DNA of 64,000 nucleotides from Candidatus Heimdallarchaeota archaeon (GTDB lineage: Archaea; Asgardarchaeota; Heimdallarchaeia; Heimdallarchaeales; Heimdallarchaeaceae): positions 115,799 to 179,798 of the forward strand of contig JAEOTE010000007.1 in the NCBI GenBank assembly GCA_016839945.1, in the 5' to 3' direction. The position numbers and the translations under genes are program-made. The first letter of the stretch is position 1; every line of letters begins with the position of its first letter. The notes under the pieces are model-generated. The model was not told the DNA's origin. It made no database searches and saw only the letters and a program-made list of their open reading frames with translations. This document shows positions 60,316 through 64,000 of this stretch, in pieces.

Positions 60316-61098
60316 ATGCCGTTTGTAGAAAATGAGGGAGTAAAAATCCACTATGTTGTTGAGGGACAAGGAGCACCATTAGTAATGCTACATGGAGGAC
60401 CTGGTAGTCACCAAGAATGGTATGCATGTAATCACGTACATACTCTAATGAACCAATATCAACTCATTCTTCCTGATCTCAGGGGGAACGGGCAGAGTGA
60501 CAAACCTCATGATTCGGAATCATATTCAACGAAGCATTATACCTCTGATATTATTGCAATTTTAGATAATTTGAACATAGACAAAGCTCATTGTTGGGGA
60601 TATTCACTTGGAGGATACTTAGCTTTTTGTCTATCTAGAGATTATCCAGAACGGTTCCTCAGTTACATTATAGGAGGAGCTCAACCTATGGGATTAAGTG
60701 CGGAAGTAAAGGAATACCAAAATTCTATCAGAGAAAAACTCAAGAGAGGAGCAGAAGGTTTAATAGAGCATCTCAAGGAGAGAGGAGATACTATTTCACC
60801 AGAAACTGAGAAACACTTTAGAACTTGGGACTTTGTAGCAATTAACGCATGGTCAGATAATGAAGATATATTTAGCAAAGTAGATGAACATCTCCCAGAA
60901 CTTGATGAACCATTTCTGCTTTATGCAGGAGAATTAGACGAATGGAATCCTTATCCCCATCTTGTAGAAATTAGCAAGAAAATGAAAAATGCAAAAACAA
61001 TCCTCTTTGAAGCAAAAGGACATACAGTACAATTCATTCCAGGAGTTGTTCTTCCTCATGTACTAGAATTTCTTGAAGGAATAGAAAAAAAGGAATAA
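60316..61098 (+). CDS. Alpha/beta hydrolase, tandem copy 2
   Basis: A 260-residue paralogue of the preceding gene, sharing the start MPFVxNxGVKIHY, the block LPDLRGNGQSDKPHD, the nucleophile elbow WGYSLGGYLA, LYAGELDEWNPYP and the closing KGHTVQF. HGGPGSHQEW near residue 27 is the usual oxyanion HG motif; copy 1 has ITGFQGSIEDW there, so copy 2 is the more standard enzyme. It arose by tandem duplication. Substrate unknown. Confidence 0.9.
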   Translation: MPFVENEGVKIHYVVEGQGAPLVMLHGGPGSHQEWYACNHVHTLMNQYQLILPDLRGNGQSDKPHDSESYSTKHYTSDIIAILDNLNIDKAHCWGYSLGGYLAFCLSRDYPERFLSYIIGGAQPMGLSAEVKEYQNSIREKLKRGAEGLIEHLKERGDTISPETEKHFRTWDFVAINAWSDNEDIFSKVDEHLPELDEPFLLYAGELDEWNPYPHLVEISKKMKNAKTILFEAKGHTVQFIPGVVLPHVLEFLEGIEKKE

Positions 61099-61145
61099 TG
61101 TTGCTTAGTTCTATTATTAATATTGTAAAACTGAAATCCAATCAT

Positions 61146-61694
61146 TTACATGCTTTTTGTACTTCTATTATCTAGTTCAGATTTAAATTTCTGTATTTGT
61201 TTATATTCGATAATTAGAAAAACTCCTGGAAAAATTCCAGGAACCATCCAAATTAAGAAGTAAAGAGCGAGTAATTCTCCTGATGACATTGATATTGATG
61301 TTAATACTATAGAAAGAATCACGAAAAACATAGTTATAACTAATAATATTATTGAAAGAATTCTTTTTTTCTTAATTTTCTCTGATAATTCTTCATCTGC
61401 AAGCTTTGTTAAATCTTTGATACTTCTCTTCTTAGTACTATCTCTTCTCGAGTAAACAAATCTAAATAATGTAAATGAAAAAGCCAATATGAAGACTATT
61501 GTGCAAGGAATAGCTAAGAGAGCAAACCATTCATCAATAAATCCCCACATAAAATATCCTGCAAAAGAACCTATTAACCCCCCAGATAAAGAGATAACTA
61601 AGATTATTTTAGCTTTAGTATTATCAGTTTTAGAATAAATCTTAGACAACTTATCAACAGAATCAGGCGTTTCTTCAGTTGGAACTTGTGTCAT
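61146..61694 (-). CDS. Four-helix membrane protein, paralogue family
   Basis: A 182-residue protein with four membrane helices in two pairs, separated by a basic loop with RRDSTKKRSIKDLTKLADEELSEKIKKKR. The DLTKLADEEL element before the second pair matches the LTDEEL elements of the genes at 38545 and 37895. The N terminus (27 residues) is polar. ATG at 61694. Function unknown; the three copies lie in two places about 23 kb apart. Confidence 0.66.
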   Translation of the reverse strand: MTQVPTEETPDSVDKLSKIYSKTDNTKAKIILVISLSGGLIGSFAGYFMWGFIDEWFALLAIPCTIVFILAFSFTLFRFVYSRRDSTKKRSIKDLTKLADEELSEKIKKKRILSIILLVITMFFVILSIVLTSISMSSGELLALYFLIWMVPGIFPGVFLIIEYKQIQKFKSELDNRSTKSM

Positions 61695-61836
61695 AACAAA
61701 AAAAATTGATTAGTTTTCTATTTAAAAGTTGTTACAGAATTTAGAAAGAAAATTAAAACGCAAAAGAGATTGGAATTCTAGACTTTGGTAATGATGTTGT
61801 CGATTAAAAAGATTTAAACTAGGTAAAGGTAAAGAA

Positions 61837-63432
61837 TTAAGCCATACTCAGTATAGCTCTACTTCTTAGTTTGAAGATCCAATGACTGATAAAGGGGAAT
61901 AACACTCTTAGGGTTCTCTTACTTGCACTGAATCTATTGATTATGTGCTTAGCAGTATTCATACCTGAATAGAAACAAGGAGGTAATCCTCCACTTACTA
62001 TATTTGCACCAGCAAAGAACAATCTTCTTATTGGAGTTTTTCTACCTATTCTTCCTGAACCTTCTCTTGCTCCATACCAAGCTCCTTCAGTATTCAGAGT
62101 ATATCTTTCAAAAGTTAAAGGTGTTGCAATAAGTTTTGAGGTAATATGCTTAGACAAATCAGGGATCATATTCTCTGCTAGCTTAATGAGTTTATCAGCA
62201 TAATACTTCTTTATTCTATTGTACTCTTTACGATTTTCAAACTTCCATTTATTTCTCCAATTATAAGGAGCAAATGTGAACAATATAACTGAAGATTTAC
62301 CCTTGTTTAGCAATCCTCGATCGATTTTAGTTGGAATTCTAAGTAAAACTTCTTTTGGGTTGAAATCGTTTTCAAGGTATCCTCTAACACATTCTTCTGG
62401 ATCTAAGTTATAGACTAGATGTGATGGATAGTCTTTAAGTTCCTTATCTAATCCTAAGAACACTGAAAAACCTGAAATAGATTGATTTAGTTTGGCTATT
62501 TTAACCAAGTATCTATTGGGTATTTTCTTGTAATCCACATACTCAAATATGGTTCTTTTTAGGTCAGCATTAGAGATAATCCATTTTCCTTTAATAAAAG
62601 TCCCGTCTGATAGTTCTACCCCTATTGCTGTTCTTCTCTTTGTTATTATTCTTGATACTTTGCTTTTATATCGAATCTCTCCACCTTTGTTCTCGTATGT
62701 ATTTACCATGCTTTCTGCGAAATTTAGCATTCCACCTCTAGGGTAAAAATACCCATCGAAAACAGGAGAGAAAAACATTATAGCTGCTGCTGTTGCTTTT
62801 ATTGAAGCTGATGGTATTCCATACCACAGAATATAGACTGAGAGTACTTTTTTCAGCTGTTCATTGGATATGAATTTGGTAAGGAAATCTTTGTATGACA
62901 TAAAAGCATATTTTCTCATCTGAGGACATTTCAATCCTATTTTCAGGATATCCTTAAATGATGGATCTACTCCTTCTTTTACAGCATTGTTAAATTCATT
63001 ATGTATCTTCCTAAGTACTTTGAAAAGTTTCTTGATTTCATCTTCATTCTCTGGAAATTTCTCAATGAGTTCTTCTTCATACTTAATAGGATCTGCATAC
63101 ATTGTAACAGTCTTATCTGGAAAATGTAAAACTTCTAAGGGATCAACTCTGATATATTCAGGATTAATACCCAAACTAGCTATCGATTGTCGGAAGTTTT
63201 GATTTTCTCCGCACATAACTAAGCCTTCGGCTCCAGAATCAAAGTAGTAACCATTGTGTCTAAATCCACTTATGTATCCACCTGGTGCATTATGTTGTTC
63301 TAAAATCAGTGATTTCATCTCGGGTTTTAATGTCTGCAAAGTAAGACCTGCAGAGAGACCACCAATTCCTGAACCAATGATTATAACATCGTAAGTTGCT
63401 ACTTGTTTTGGCATACTATCATCGAGATTCAC
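61837..63432 (-). CDS. CrtI/phytoene-desaturase-type FAD oxidoreductase
   Basis: A 531-residue protein. Near the N terminus the FAD-binding IIIGSGIGGLSAGLTL, then LEQHNAPGGYISGF, and near the C terminus RRLFFAGANIVSGGLPPCFYSGMNTA (second FAD-contact block) are typical of phytoene desaturase, CrtISO and related retinol saturase-like enzymes. It acts on isoprenoids, possibly saturating or isomerising them. No isoprenoid genes are adjacent. The start is GTG at 63432 or ATG at 63414, because an archaeal TATA box (minus-strand TATAAT-like) lies near 63473-63480. Confidence 0.87.
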   Translation of the reverse strand: MNLDDSMPKQVATYDVIIIGSGIGGLSAGLTLQTLKPEMKSLILEQHNAPGGYISGFRHNGYYFDSGAEGLVMCGENQNFRQSIASLGINPEYIRVDPLEVLHFPDKTVTMYADPIKYEEELIEKFPENEDEIKKLFKVLRKIHNEFNNAVKEGVDPSFKDILKIGLKCPQMRKYAFMSYKDFLTKFISNEQLKKVLSVYILWYGIPSASIKATAAAIMFFSPVFDGYFYPRGGMLNFAESMVNTYENKGGEIRYKSKVSRIITKRRTAIGVELSDGTFIKGKWIISNADLKRTIFEYVDYKKIPNRYLVKIAKLNQSISGFSVFLGLDKELKDYPSHLVYNLDPEECVRGYLENDFNPKEVLLRIPTKIDRGLLNKGKSSVILFTFAPYNWRNKWKFENRKEYNRIKKYYADKLIKLAENMIPDLSKHITSKLIATPLTFERYTLNTEGAWYGAREGSGRIGRKTPIRRLFFAGANIVSGGLPPCFYSGMNTAKHIINRFSASKRTLRVLFPFISHWIFKLRSRAILSMA

Positions 63433-63491
63433 TAGGAGTCATTCATAAAGTACTGCTTTCAACAAAAATCATTATATGCAGATAAATTAGG

Positions 63492-63629
63492 TTAGAGAGG
63501 TTTTAGTTGCATTTTAGAAATTGACTCGTGAAATTTGACACTATCACTACTGAGACTAGCTTGAATATTTACTTGGCTAAATATCAAGATAAAGAGGAAT
63601 AGAACGAAATAGAAAGGTTTCATTTTCAT
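63492..63629 (-). CDS. Small 45-residue secreted peptide or remnant
   Basis: A 45-codon frame starting ATGAAAATGAAA, with an excellent signal peptide (KPFYFVLFLFILIFSQVNIQ) and then about 20 polar residues to a stop. TTATAAAC at 63645-63652 (minus strand) or a further T/A-rich box may be the promoter. It could be a real small secreted peptide, or the first exon-like remnant of a decayed surface protein. No similarity recognised. Confidence 0.35.
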   Translation of the reverse strand: MKMKPFYFVLFLFILIFSQVNIQASLSSDSVKFHESISKMQLKPL

Positions 63630-64000
63630 ATGTATCCTATAACGGTTTATAATCTCAAAAGTAAATTTTGTCCTTCCATTTTAAATAAGAGTTCTTTTTT
63701 CACCTTGTAAGAAGATATCTAAGTCTATTTTTAAGCCTTCTATTTCCTTTTTAGAAACTGAACACCTTTTTGGAAGATATGTCTGGAAGACAATAAGATA
63801 GGTTATTAGAAAAACCTTCTTATGAGAATAGCTGTTTTAAATTGATATCAATGACAATATATAGTTAATCAAGTACAATTACTTATTTGTAGAATTAACG
63901 ATTCATTATACTTTGCATCTTTCATCTAAAAGAAAGGAAAATGAGAGACTTAATACAGCTCTGGCATCGTTAGAATTAATTTCCTCATTCTTTGCATGTG
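63630..64000. other. Non-coding right end of the window
   Basis: No open frame of useful length, RNA, repeat or convincing promoter was seen here on either strand, apart from the possible promoter of the small peptide near 63645-63690. Confidence 0.4.

Noticed and set aside
63815-63845. Start of a glycosyltransferase-like gene (ATGAGAATAGCTG)
   Set aside because: The frame stops after seven codons.
1-64000. CRISPR array, insertion sequence or prophage
   Set aside because: No regularly spaced identical repeats, transposase, integrase or phage structural gene was found. The recombinase-like half of the DUF4332 protein lacks a catalytic domain.

Overview
The window is AT-rich DNA from an archaeon. 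The evidence for this is TATA boxes about 27 bases upstream of leaderless or nearly leaderless starts, GGTG/GGAGG ribosome sites elsewhere, a DNA topoisomerase VI B subunit, an archaeal-type DRG GTPase, a stand-alone Lrp/AsnC ligand-binding domain, and many surface proteins full of N-glycosylation sequons with a single C-terminal membrane helix and a lysine/arginine tail. Eukaryote-like domains (CD36-like ectodomain, longin-like domains, plant-like topoisomerase VI motif) make an Asgard-group archaeon the best guess, but no rRNA or ribosomal protein gene is present to prove it.

Layout. 1-11839: one enormous minus-strand gene, running off the left edge, joining a complete topoisomerase VI B subunit to more than 3,300 residues of helix-hairpin-helix-like repeats. 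12004-21509: a membrane/tubulin cluster. It holds a two-helix surface protein resembling CD36/LIMP-2 with an LVIVD propeller inserted, a degenerate tubulin/FtsZ paralogue without GTP-binding motifs, pyruvate kinase, and, divergently, a polytopic membrane protein, an FtsZ-like GTPase coupled to it by adjacent stop and start codons, and a zinc-ribbon membrane protein. 21577-32332: mostly housekeeping enzymes and small proteins (nitroreductase, nucleotidyltransferase, GNAT, hotdog thioesterase, ferredoxin, SDR, RNase J-like nuclease, DRG GTPase, RAM domain, DUF4332 protein, metallo-hydrolase), with a candidate structured RNA at 30128-30232. 32423-45791: an AlkZ-like DNA glycosylase, secreted and membrane proteins, two longin-like domains (one small and cytosolic, one forming the cytoplasmic tail of a 1,467-residue surface protein), and an S15-family hydrolase. 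45959-50655: a PadR regulator with a heterodimeric ABC exporter. 50659-63629: HAD hydrolase, ATC-hydrolase-like protein, anchored secreted proteins, a beta-lactamase-fold hydrolase, a second GNAT, tandem alpha/beta hydrolases, a CrtI-type oxidoreductase and a 45-residue secreted peptide. The last 370 bases hold nothing I can support.

The most notable systems are the giant topoisomerase VI B fusion and the tubulin-like pair. In the second, a GTPase with intact loops, a pseudo-GTPase and two membrane proteins look like parts of one membrane-associated machine. The CD36-like and longin-tailed surface proteins suggest surface-to-cytoplasm links of a kind better known from eukaryotes. Long-range functional statements are inference from sequence alone.
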